From: Acorus gramineus
Lineage: Eukaryota; Streptophyta; Magnoliopsida; Acorales; Acoraceae
Length of the DNA: 64,000 bases
Reading direction: 5' to 3'
Assembly (NCBI GenBank): GCA_030737835.1
Contig: JAUJYN010000029.1
Span: 1,166,871-1,230,870, forward strand
The notes below the pieces were generated by a model. It saw only the letters and a list, made by a program, of their open reading frames with translations. It was not told the origin of the DNA and made no database searches. How positions within the stretch are numbered: the first letter of the stretch is position 1; the number at the start of each line of letters is the position of its first letter. A program made the translations under genes and the position numbers. Shown one piece after another: positions 26,301 to 33,789 of the stretch.

Positions 26301-26977
26301 ATGATAGATAGAATACAGATTAAGATACACATCACCACTCACCTAGTAAATCATGGATAGAAACATTGATCAGTCTCAAATGAATGACTAATATGGTCAG
26401 TTGAGTATCAATGTATCAAAAATCAACAAAGGTTCAATTGTGCAATCCTCTAGCCAAGTTTTGTCAACTATGTACTTGCTAAAATGCACAAATTAAACAA
26501 GTCAAAGGTGAATATAACACATCTCCTAATTATCTAATGCTTCCCAGAAAAGATTCAATCGATCTTAAATAACACAAATCAGTGGGTGCACCATCATCAT
26601 CATAAGAATTCAAATTGAAATGATGCAATACATAATGAATATCCAAAATATCTAACATAAGTATCACATAAACAAGATAAATAACAACTGGATTTGATTT
26701 TAATTGCATGATAAGCAAAGCCCAGTACCCAAATCCCAACTTTAACAAGACCCATATGAGGAAACCCAACGAAACTCCCAAAAACAAAGAGACCCACAAA
26801 CGAGAGAGCCATAAAGAAGACAGAGAAGGACATACGGAGCTCGGAAAAGAAGAGGAGGGTCATGAGTACGGAGGATGCGATGGTGATGACGCCTCCGGAG
26901 AGGGTTCGGCTGTAGAAATCCTCGTTGATCTTCGGGTAGGCGTCGAGGTTGCGGAGCTTATGGAAGAGACCGTCCAT
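14278..26977 (-). CDS. ERGIC3: ERGIC3-like ER-Golgi cargo receptor, 13 exons, 386 aa
   Basis: Thirteen exons with GT-AG introns join in frame (1161 nt including stop) into 386 residues, the length I expect for plant ERV46/ERGIC3 homologues. Start ATG at 26977 sits in GGCCATGG. Residues 1-25 are cytosolic (LRNLDAYPKINEDFYSRTLSG runs into the membrane). TM1 is about 26-46 and TM2 about 344-366, with a short Lys-rich tail (AIKKKMEIGKFS). The luminal part has the Cys cluster YCGSCYG (146,149) and DCCNSC (159,160,163), Cys186 and Cys203, and a sequon at Asn142. Family role: cycling membrane receptor in COPII/COPI traffic between ER and Golgi. No frameshift or internal stop is seen. Introns of 93-3239 bp total over 11 kb and carry several transposon fragments. 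Confidence 0.95.
14652..15255. mobile_element. hAT-like MITE in ERGIC3 intron 12
   Basis: The 18-bp ends TAGGCCTGTCAACGGGTC are perfect inverted repeats. The direct repeat CCTACAAC flanks both sides (14644-14651 and 15256-15263), an exact 8-bp target duplication, diagnostic of hAT. Subterminal parts are rich in GGGTC/GACCC words. 604 bp with no transposase. Perfect ends and duplication suggest a fairly recent insertion. Confidence 0.93.
15470..15536 (-). CDS. ERGIC3: ERGIC3 exon 12 (residues 335-356)
   Basis: Encodes VTFREQHVPFLHFLTNVCAI then VG, start of TM2. Acceptor CCGCAG, donor GAG/GTAGCA splits Gly357. 67 bp. The plus-strand open frame over it is a shadow. Confidence 0.93.
15646..15738 (-). 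CDS. ERGIC3: ERGIC3 exon 11 (residues 304-334)
   Basis: Encodes FSVTEHFKSDEVGRAQSLPG then VFFFYDLSPIK. Acceptor GATGTAG, donor AAG/GTAAGT. 93 bp. Confidence 0.95.
15832..15885 (-). CDS. ERGIC3: ERGIC3 exon 10 (residues 286-303)
   Basis: Encodes VVPTVYTDINGHKIQSNQ. Acceptor TTTCAG, donor CAG/GTGTAA. 54 bp. Confidence 0.95.
16391..16442 (-). CDS. ERGIC3: ERGIC3 exon 9 (residues 268-285)
   Basis: Encodes VQWMQQTTYGMYQYFIK. Acceptor TTTCAG, donor AAG/GTTAGA. 52 bp. Confidence 0.93.
16538..16605 (-). CDS. ERGIC3: ERGIC3 exon 8 (residues 246-267)
   Basis: Encodes VSHKINRLAFGDYFPGVVNP then LD. Acceptor ACCAG, donor TGG/GTAATT splits the Gly268 codon. 68 bp. Confidence 0.93.
16761..16940 (-). CDS. 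ERGIC3: ERGIC3 exon 7 (residues 186-245)
   Basis: Largest exon, 180 bp. Encodes CKREGFLQRIKDEEGEGC, then GFLEVNKVAGNFHFAPGKSF and HDLLAFQKDSFN. Acceptor TTTCAG, donor AAT/GTACGA. Confidence 0.95.
18169..18261 (-). CDS. ERGIC3: ERGIC3 exon 6 (residues 155-185)
   Basis: Encodes SDEDCCNSCEEVREAYRKKG then WGLSNPDLIDQ, the second Cys cluster. Acceptor TTGCAG, donor CAG/GTCTTT. 93 bp. Confidence 0.95.
18442..18881. repeat. 220-bp tandem duplication in ERGIC3 intron 5
   Basis: 18442-18661 and 18662-18881 are nearly identical, with a few substitutions (for example TGTAGAAGCACA versus TGTAGATGCACA). The first ten bases start a third copy at 18882. Low divergence points to a recent local duplication. 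Confidence 0.93.
20304..20384 (-). CDS. ERGIC3: ERGIC3 exon 5 (residues 128-154)
   Basis: Encodes the first Cys pair (TYCGSCYGAEA) and the sequon NET. Acceptor GTGCAG, donor GCG/GTATGA. 81 bp. Confidence 0.93.
21050..21659 (+). mobile_element. LTR remnant (Copia-like) in ERGIC3 intron 4
   Basis: An LTR-like block with TATA box (TTATATAAAG near 21307-21316) runs up to a primer binding site at 21660. Inside are two related segments, TAGGAGGTTGGCGCCCTC (near 21340) and TAGGAGGTAGGCTCCCTC (near 21617), each followed by GAAGCCTA. The 5' edge is approximate and no coding follows, so it is a solo or truncated copy, antisense to the gene. Confidence 0.55.
21660..21671 (+). other. Primer binding site, initiator Met-tRNA type
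   Basis: TGGTATCAGAGC is the standard primer binding site of plant Copia and many Gypsy elements, complementary to the 3' end of initiator Met-tRNA. It marks the LTR/internal junction. Confidence 0.8.
21989..22069 (-). CDS. ERGIC3: ERGIC3 exon 4 (residues 101-127)
   Basis: Encodes KHDIIKKRIDVHGNVIEARQ then DGIGAPK. Acceptor CTGCAG, donor AAG/GTTAAT. 81 bp. Confidence 0.93.
22276..22359 (-). CDS. ERGIC3: ERGIC3 exon 3 (residues 73-100)
   Basis: Encodes FDVTFPALPCSILGLDAMDI then SGEQHLDV, a highly conserved family block. Acceptor CTGCAG, donor GTGAGT. 84 bp. Confidence 0.95.
22540..22951 (+). mobile_element. LINE 3' end with poly(A) in ERGIC3 intron 2
   Basis: The plus strand gives IPKGTWEIWRICNKAIFKGS, the conserved block near the C-terminus of plant L1 ORF2, then a stop and more C-terminal sequence to EWNRQSRA. 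The 3' UTR ends in a long A-run (about 22930-22950). It is a 5'-truncated copy antisense to ERGIC3. Confidence 0.8.
23180..23433. mobile_element. Possible Tourist MITE remnant
   Basis: The right edge GTGGTTGGAGATGCTCTAAG is the typical end of a Tourist-type MITE. I cannot find a clear matching left end. Weak call. Confidence 0.25.
23523..23596 (-). CDS. ERGIC3: ERGIC3 exon 2 (residues 48-72)
   Basis: Encodes LYLHVVTETELVVDTSRGET and the next four residues. Acceptor TTGCAG, donor AAT/GTAAGA. 74 bp. Confidence 0.93.
23915..24005 (+). mobile_element. SINE-like tRNA-derived fragment in intron 1
   Basis: GGTTCGAGTCC at 23965-23975 matches the pol III B box, with GAGCTCGGGTTAAC upstream where an A-box-like stretch is expected, and a T-rich end after 23985. 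It does not fold into a convincing tRNA, so I read it as a SINE head. Confidence 0.4.
24906..25470. repeat. Old direct duplication in ERGIC3 intron 1
   Basis: Two diverged copies, about 24906-25160 and 25223-25470, share blocks such as GACATTATATTTC(T/C)AATAGAT, TTGTTTGTTGGAGTGT and ATGAATATGG/ATGAATGTTGG. No coding or known family is recognised. Confidence 0.55.
26836..26977 (-). CDS. ERGIC3: ERGIC3 exon 1 (residues 1-47)
   Basis: Cytosolic N-terminus and first membrane segment. Donor CTCC/GTATGT splits the Arg48 codon. An in-frame read-through into intron 1 gives a false longer ORF. Confidence 0.93.
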
Positions 26978-27231
26978 GGCCGACCCAGCTGAGAGTGACA
27001 GCAGAGATGTTGACGTTGATGTAATCCTCGTCAGATCAAAATTAAAAAAAAAACACAAATCGTGAGAAGGGGGAAGAACAGATACTTGGCTAGTTGGCTT
27101 TAGATTCACCCGCTTCTCTCTCTGTACGGTCTCGTATGGTTTTTCTTGATCGAGAAACGTATTCGTAACATTATTATTGTCGTAGATTTTGTAAGGGTAG
27201 TTGGGTCGGACTCCAATAAATAAAAAAAATG
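26978..27231 (-). promoter_or_regulatory. 5' UTR and core promoter region of ERGIC3
   Basis: Immediately upstream of the start codon. The CT/GA-rich segment (GAGAGAGAAGCGGG on the minus strand, near 27110-27125) is typical of plant 5' leaders. No clear TATA box can be assigned. Confidence 0.35.
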
Positions 27232-28796
27232 ATTGCACCCCTCAAATTATGGTGCAAACCTCCAATAAATGGATAGTGTACAAAAGATCTATATATTTTT
27301 GGATTTTGTACACATCTCATTATTTAAATACCCACTATTTTTTTTTATAAAAAAACTCTCTATATGTTGCACACCCTCTCCACAACCGCAAAACTCTCTT
27401 TCCCGCGCACACGAGAGAACGCACAGAGGAGGAGTAGGAGGTTGATTGAAGCGGTGGAGGAAGAGGTCCGACTAACAACGTGGTGGTGTGGTGGCACACG
27501 TGACGGATTCCGCGTACTTAAGAGATTCGGCTCAAAAATCATCACAGTATGAGGTCCCAAAGAATGATGTGGTAAAAACTTGCATTTGGATTCGTGTTCC
27601 TCCACATTTGTGTATGTTTAGGGTTTGGGGGTTTCTCTAGAGTGTATCTCTATGGTATTATATGTACATTCACAATTTGAAACCTGTGAGACAATAGCAG
27701 TGTCAATATTCTGTATTTATGTCGACAGTGCTTGTGTCGTGGGCCTGAACCCGTAGCATCTGGAATCTGTGCGCCAATAGCAGTGTCGATATTCTGTATT
27801 TATGTCGACATTGCTTGTGTCGTGGGGATGAACCCGTAGCATCTAGAACCTGTGTGACAATATTAGTGTCGATATTATGTATTTATGTCGACACTGCTTG
27901 TGTCGCAGGATCACAGAACTGAACCCGTAGCATCTAAAACTTATACAACAATAGTAGTGTCGATATTTTGTGTATATGTCGATAATGCTTCTGTCGCGGA
28001 GATAAAAAAAACTGAATTTATAGCATCTTGAACCTGTGCGAGAATATTAGTGTCGATATTTGGTGTATATGTCGACAATGCTTGTGTTGCGGGAGATCAC
28101 AAAATTGAATCTGTAGCATCTGGAACCTGTGCGACAATAGTAGTGTCAATATTTTGTGTATATGTCAACAATGTTTGTGTCACGGGGATCACAAAACTAA
28201 ACCCATAGCATCTAGAACCTGTGTTATCACAAAAATAAATAAATCTCATACCTAATCATTATATTATATCATTCCATCACAAAAAAATAAAATCTCTTCA
28301 TATTACATCAATCCATACCTAAGAATATCTTAATGGAAAGATGAGAAATGTCAAGGGAATGCCGTTTAGAAATGCTGAGTGGAGAGGGAGAGCACGGATG
28401 GATGACATCTGCACAGGGAGGCTTACGATGGCGAGCAAATGAGCAGCGGATGTGTGAAGGGTGTCCACAACGAGAGGGGCGGTGGAGGGTTTAGGGTTTG
28501 AAAGAGATGATGATCATGACGAGACAACGGAAAGGGAGAGTACGGATAGCTAGATAATCAATGGTGAGGGAGAGCATAGAGAGGCTCAGCTGTCGACGGC
28601 GAGTGAGAGAGCAGGACGGCTGGGTGTTCACGACGAGAAGGGTGGTAGAGAGCGTAGGGTTTTTGTTATTTTGAAAGGTTGAGTGTGCAATGAAAATCCA
28701 ATGCCTCATTTAGATATAGGGGTGTTTAAAGAAATGTGATTAACTTTGATTAGGTGTGCAAAAATTGGGTGTGCACCTAAAAAAGAGGGGTGCAAT
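27232..28796. mobile_element. Candidate inverted-repeat element upstream of ERGIC3
   Basis: Left end ATTGCACCCCTC...GGTGCAAACC and right end (reverse complement) ATTGCACCCCTC...GGTGCACACC match 12/12 at the tips and partly over about 29 bp. The interior has no recognised coding but holds the tandem array at 27670-28230 and GA-rich segments. No target duplication is seen. It could be a Mutator-like non-autonomous element. Confidence 0.42.
27670..28230. repeat. Six-unit tandem array, period 83-93 bp
   Basis: The word TGTC(G/A)ATATT occurs at 27701, 27784, 27867, 27958, 28051 and 28144, giving steps of 83, 83, 91, 93 and 93. Each unit also has TATGTCGACA or a variant, GTGTCGCGGG and TAGCATCTGGAACC. 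The step from 83 to 91-93 comes from an inserted ATCACAAAACTG-type block. Confidence 0.88.
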
Positions 28797-28956
28797 TAGA
28801 GGCACCCAAAAATGAGTCGGTACTAAAGTTCAGTTCAAAGGAGGGAAAATGTTAGGGGTGCCTCAATTTGCACCCTTTCATTTTCCCCGCACACTTAGTT
28901 ACAAGTACATTCAACCTATTCTTGAGACACTTTCAAATAAAAGAATCTTGTCATTT

Positions 28957-30200
28957 ATGTTAGGTTATGCAAGAGGAAGAGGAAGAGGAGGTGGGGATCG
29001 GGCGGAGGGCGCTGACGTTGTTGCATCCTCTGTTGCGGTTGCACCACCGTCATGGCTGTCATTGTTGTGGTGGCTCTTACTCGTGATCTCCCCCACCATC
29101 TTCAAGGTGAAGGAACCCAATAGACTTGTCTATCCCCACCAAGGGATTCCCTTAACCCACCATTGAAATAAAATGATGTTTCACTGTTTCCACCGATCCG
29201 GTTGGGTAGACCGAACTTTGTCGTCATCTGAGGTTTTGGACGACCGAACTTGGTTGAACAGGATCCAGAACTATTTGACCCTTCCTGACACTGTTCGATT
29301 TGATCGACCAAACGTTGTAGCCATTGTAGATTTTGATCGACCAAACTTGGTCGAACAGCGTCCAGAACTGTTTTTGATATATCTATCTATTCTTTGTAAA
29401 CAAATAAATTTTTTGGTTTATCCATCATATTCTACGTTTATTCTTTTATCTAAACAACAACTAAGGGACTATGAAAAAGTGTAAGTAGGTGTGCTTTCAA
29501 TTGATTCAATTTTTCATAGAAGAATGTATTATTAGACAAATATATATCATTTTAAGCTTCGTTTAAATTCGCGGTTAAGCGGATTCTTTGTTTGAAAAAA
29601 AAAATTATTAGTTGATTTGGACACATTTTATATCTAGCTTTAGAAAATTTATCCCTCAATTTTGTAAAAAAACTGTTCCTATGTTCTACATTTAAGAATA
29701 ATGATTTATTCTCCCTACATTACAACTCAGACTTAGAGTGGTATGAAGGATCCAAGGAGGATACATGTCACGGGGTTAGATTTTCGAAATAAAATTTATG
29801 AACTTTATCACAAATCATGTTCGTCCAAGTTTGGTCGCCTAAAATATAAAATGGCAACCAAGTTCGGTTGCTCAAAACCTAAAATGGCGACCAAGTTCGG
29901 TCGATCTGGATTGGTCGAAACAGCCAAACACCGTTTTTTTTTTTCGGTCAATGGTGGGTTAAGGGAATCCCTTGGCGGGGATAGATGTGCCCGAATCCAA
30001 CATCATGAACTCACTCGCCCTCCCAAATTTCCAGTTCGCCCTGTCCAACACTATCGCGATCAACCTCACAAACAACGCCGCCTACTTCAAATATGGCAAC
30101 ACCACCACCTCCATCTCCTACAAAGGCACCACCATGGGGGATGTCCACAGTCTGCCCAGGGAGGCTCCCCACGCCCAAGCATCAGACGGTGAGGATGAAC
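28957..30200 (+). pseudogene. LEA2-domain (LEA14/NHL-like) gene remnant, split
   Basis: The first part (28957-29128) starts at an ATG, has a Gly/Arg stretch, a hydrophobic segment (WLSLLWWLLLVISPTIF) and then FKVKEP, as in membrane-anchored LEA2 proteins. The second part (29986-30200) gives NTIAINLTNNAAYFKYGNTT and SISYKGTTMGD, matching the NPN...F.Y.NTT...Y.GT.VG core of LEA2. An 857-bp inverted-repeat element separates them, and the end decays into CT-rich sequence. It resembles a broken family member, or a fragment captured by a transposon. Family by eye only. Confidence 0.55.
29129..29985. mobile_element. Long-inverted-repeat element within the LEA2 remnant
   Basis: Left arm TCTATCCCCACCAAGGGATT and right arm (reverse complement) TCTATCCCCGCCAAGGGATT continue as inverted repeats through CCCTTAACCCACCATTG and the CCGAACTTGGT words, over roughly 130 bp. 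No transposase. Long arms suggest a Mutator-like element, but 9-bp flanks (ATAGACTTG versus TGTGCCCGA) do not match. Confidence 0.6.
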
Positions 30201-30374
30201 CCCATACCGTCCTATCTTTGAGCCCCTCCTTCTCCTCTTCCTCTTCCCCACTCCTCTCCATCTCAGCCCCCCTGCCCGTGCCCTATCCTCCGCCCGAGCC
30301 CCACCCCACCCTCCTCCTCTTCCTCTTCCCCACCCCAACTCCGCCCAATCCCCATGCTGCCCTTCTCTTCCTTC
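30201..30374. repeat. Pyrimidine-rich low-complexity tract
   Basis: CT-rich on the plus strand (CTCCTCTTCCTCTTCCCC repeats). It gives spurious open frames on both strands. Confidence 0.7.
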
Positions 30375-30846
30375 TGTTATGCCTGTGTCATTTGGAGCCT
30401 TTTTTTTTTTCGATCGGAGTCGCTAAAATTTTAGCTTTTAGCTACCTGTGGGAGTTGGAGTACTCTAATTGAAAATCTAACTGCATATTATGGGTCCTGG
30501 TACCGTTTTGTACTACCCATAAAAATTTCATCGAATTCTGGTAACGTTTTAAAAAATATACAGTTTCAAACCGTATCCGGGTTTTGAGTGTTTTTGGTTT
30601 GGTTGATCGAATGGTGTTAGATATTTTGGTGAATATGGTAACCTTTGGTAACCTCACCACCCTTCAAGTGCCACTACTTGTAAGTGCCACCGATGCGTAC
30701 TGCTGTACCCATCTGGTGGATGTACCGATCGTGGAAGGCCGATAGGTAGAGGCTACGCGGGAGAGGGCTACTGGACGATATTGCGAGCATAGAATCATTC
30801 TCCCCTTCATCGGATCCGCGTTGAAGCTGTCCTGACATAGGGCTCC
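30375..30846 (+). mobile_element. LTR fragment, C-type U3, internally deleted
   Basis: Starts TGTTATGCCTGTGTCATTTG, the C-type U3 tip, runs through the CCGATTG/AATCTAACTGCATATTATG block and jumps to the late LTR body (GGATCCGCGTTGAAGCTGTC). It is then cut by the CACTA terminus in the word GGGCTCC(C)A, which reads GGGCTCCCATCAGTAGG in intact copies. This is the oldest layer of the nest. Confidence 0.7.
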
Positions 30847-30983
30847 CACTACAAGAAATCTGTCTTTTAGCGACGGCCAAATCCGTCGTTAAAACTAGAA
30901 AACGCCATCGCTATTCTTTTACCAATGTTTGGGTAAGTCGTCGCTAGTCATCGCTAATTATCCCATCGCTAAAAGGCGATATT
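30847..30983 (-). repeat. CACTA terminus and subterminal repeats
   Basis: CACTACAAGAAA tip followed by TAGCGACGG, CCGTCGTT, CATCGCTA, CGTCGCTA, CATCGCTA and ATCGCTAAAAGGCGAT. These short inverted and direct words are the type bound by the element's own protein in En/Spm. Confidence 0.85.
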
Positions 30984-33789
30984 TGTCACGCCCCAGGGCG
31001 GCCGTCCCCGAGACGTGACAATAATAAAATATCAGCTATCAATACCTAAGGTCAATAAAGACTCCAACAACAACACACAAGGTGGCAAAGCAAGGATAAT
31101 GATAATTGACTGAAAAGCGGAAGCATAATATATAAACAATGTCTGTAAATCAAAAACATTATTACAGACTCGAATACACAATCACTGTCCTGTGAGAGCC
31201 AAGTCTAGACCAAATAAAATACAACCTGTGCCACATGCACGATTTACAATACATACAATGACTCTAGGACTGCTGACAGCCTCGCACTCGCCACCCGCCG
31301 GAAGAACGCTCCACGCCCATAAGACCACGCCACAGGAAAGCTCTAGCTCCACGCCCAACACTGCCCCTGAAAAGAAACAGTATGCGAGGGGTGAGCTACA
31401 AGCTCAGTGAGTGGCTGAAAACCAATCACCATACAACAGTTCAATACATAAGCAATTCCCTTTCAAGGTAAACATGGGTGGAAACCCATGGATAACAGGG
31501 TCACGCGGCGGCACGACCAACCTCACCCTCACCCTCACTCCCGGAGGGAGACTCTTGGGACTTTTAGGGAGAGACCATACCGTTGGTCGAGGAGACCCGG
31601 GATTACTGGTCCACACAACACTACTGGATCACCAACCTCACCCTCACTCCCGGAGGGAGGCTCTTGGGACTTTTGGGGAGTGACCATACCGTTGGTCGAG
31701 GAGACCCTAGATTACTGGTCTACGCAACACTACTGCATCATGTACATCAAGATAACCGCCTAACGATGTCTTTGAACATCGATACGAGACCGGACCCAAC
31801 AACTATGGGAACGGACGAACAACGAATGGGTCACGAGGCGACGTGTCTTCACCTCATCCTCACCCTCACTCTCGGAGGGAGACTCTTGGGACTTTTGGAA
31901 GAGACTTAGACTGCTCTACACCCTTGGTCCACCGGTAGCCCTTTCCCCCGCATAGCCTCTACCTGGTATACTCCCACGATCAGTACCTTCTGAACGCATC
32001 GGTGGTACCTACGGATGGGAGCCCTCTGTCAGGACAGCTTTCCCAACGCCGGGGAGTTCCTACATCGGATCCAATGAAGGGGAGAACGATTCCACGCTCG
32101 CAATATCATTCGTTAGCCCTCTCCCGGGTAGCCTCTACCTGGTACACTCCCACGATCAGTACGCTCCCGAACGCATCAGTGGTACCTACGGATGGGAGCC
32201 CTCTGTCAGGACAGCTACAACCCGGCCCTCTTCAACACGGACGACATTGGGAGTAAACATTCCATGTTCGCAAAGCGAACCCAATGGAAAAACAACTACT
32301 CTCGATAATCACTTATCGAGATATCGAATACTACTGTACTCCCACACGGTTGCGTCGCTCAGACACAGGGGGGTGTCACACCCCAACTACTGGCTTAACA
32401 ATCTGATAAGATAATGAATTCTCCTGAATTCCAAACGAGGAGCGATTACATCGCTAGCGCTCTAACTAATAAGGTACAACCCGACAGCAGGTCATACCCA
32501 AGCCTATTCCAGCTAGGCCTATCAGTTTTTTTTTAACAGTCACATATAAATATATCTAGGAGAATTTTATATCTAGCTATGTGCATGAACCATATGCACA
32601 ATCATCTAATAATTATAGGGACACTCCCTAACATAGATTTACATCATAATAAATCATACAACATGCATACATGGTCATTAATCACATAATCATACAAGAT
32701 AGATTATAACATGCGTTGGATATCGCCAACTTAAAAGAAAGGGTCAAGCGCGATCTCGCGCACTAACAGGTGCATGCCAATATTCCAAACGAACCTGAGT
32801 TGAGTAGGAAATCGCATCTACTTACTCAGTTCGTTCAGAGGGAGAGTGTCATGCCCCAGGGCGGCCGTCCCCAATACGTGGCAAGTATATATAATATCAC
32901 CAGTCTATACAGGAGATCAATAAAATACTCTAAACAACATCGAAAATGACAACACATACAATAATGTAGCTGACATAATATATATACATATAGCGGAAGC
33001 TTAAACGACTGAGTCTGTAATTCAAAGACATATTACAGACCCGAATACATAATCAACTGTCCTGTGAGAGCCAATATAAACAATGACATCCAAATACAAG
33101 TGTGTGCCCAAGCACGGATAACAATACATACAATCAAGAAGGAGATGCTGATGGCCTCTCACTCGCAGAACCCAAAACGTGAAGCTGCTCCGCTACTGCT
33201 ATGATGCCTCGGGGAGCTCCTCCTTCAGATCCGACTCAGATATAACTGGAGGAAAAGAATATGCGAGGGGTGAGCCACACGCTCAGTGAATGGCACAATC
33301 TATGCATCACAACTCATATTAACCTTAAATAATTAAAGTCCCTAAACGGGAGTAACTACACAAGTTAGTGGGTCGTAACATCGCTGACCCACCCCACCCT
33401 CACCCTTACTCATTAACATGGGCCTTTTGGGGCAGACTAGACCGCTCTCCACCCCTGGTCCACCCGGTAGCCTCTCCCACACTCCGTAGCCTCTACCTGG
33501 TATACTCCCACGATCAGCACTGTTCGACGCATCGGAGGTACCTACAGATGGGAGCCCTCTGTCAGGTCAGCTTTCCAACACCGGGGAGTCCCTACTCGGA
33601 TCCAACCAAAAGGAGAAGACAGCCTACTCACACGGATACGATCCTCTTGGATCCGTCGACAACGATTTGTAACACTACTAATGTCATGAATTCTCAAGAA
33701 TTCCTCCAGGGCGCATAACTAAGATGCGGGGAAACATATATTATAACAACAAATTTATAATATTCTCTAAGGCATGCTTATAACAATAT

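Noticed and set aside
26600-27238. A 212-aa single-exon protein over ERGIC3 exon 1
   Set aside because: It is exon 1 extended into upstream and intron sequence. The true coding part is 26836-26977, as the joined exons show.
27670-28230. CRISPR-like spaced repeats
   Set aside because: Units are diverged tandem copies with homologous, not unique, spacers, in plant nuclear DNA.
30087-30472. Pro/Ser-rich and Gly/Arg-rich frames on either strand
   Set aside because: Shadows of a pyrimidine-rich tract after the LEA2 remnant.
32375-32846. Separate LTR starting TGTCACACCCC at 32375
   Set aside because: The tip looks right, but no matching end or duplication was found. It is probably body sequence of the C-type LTR.
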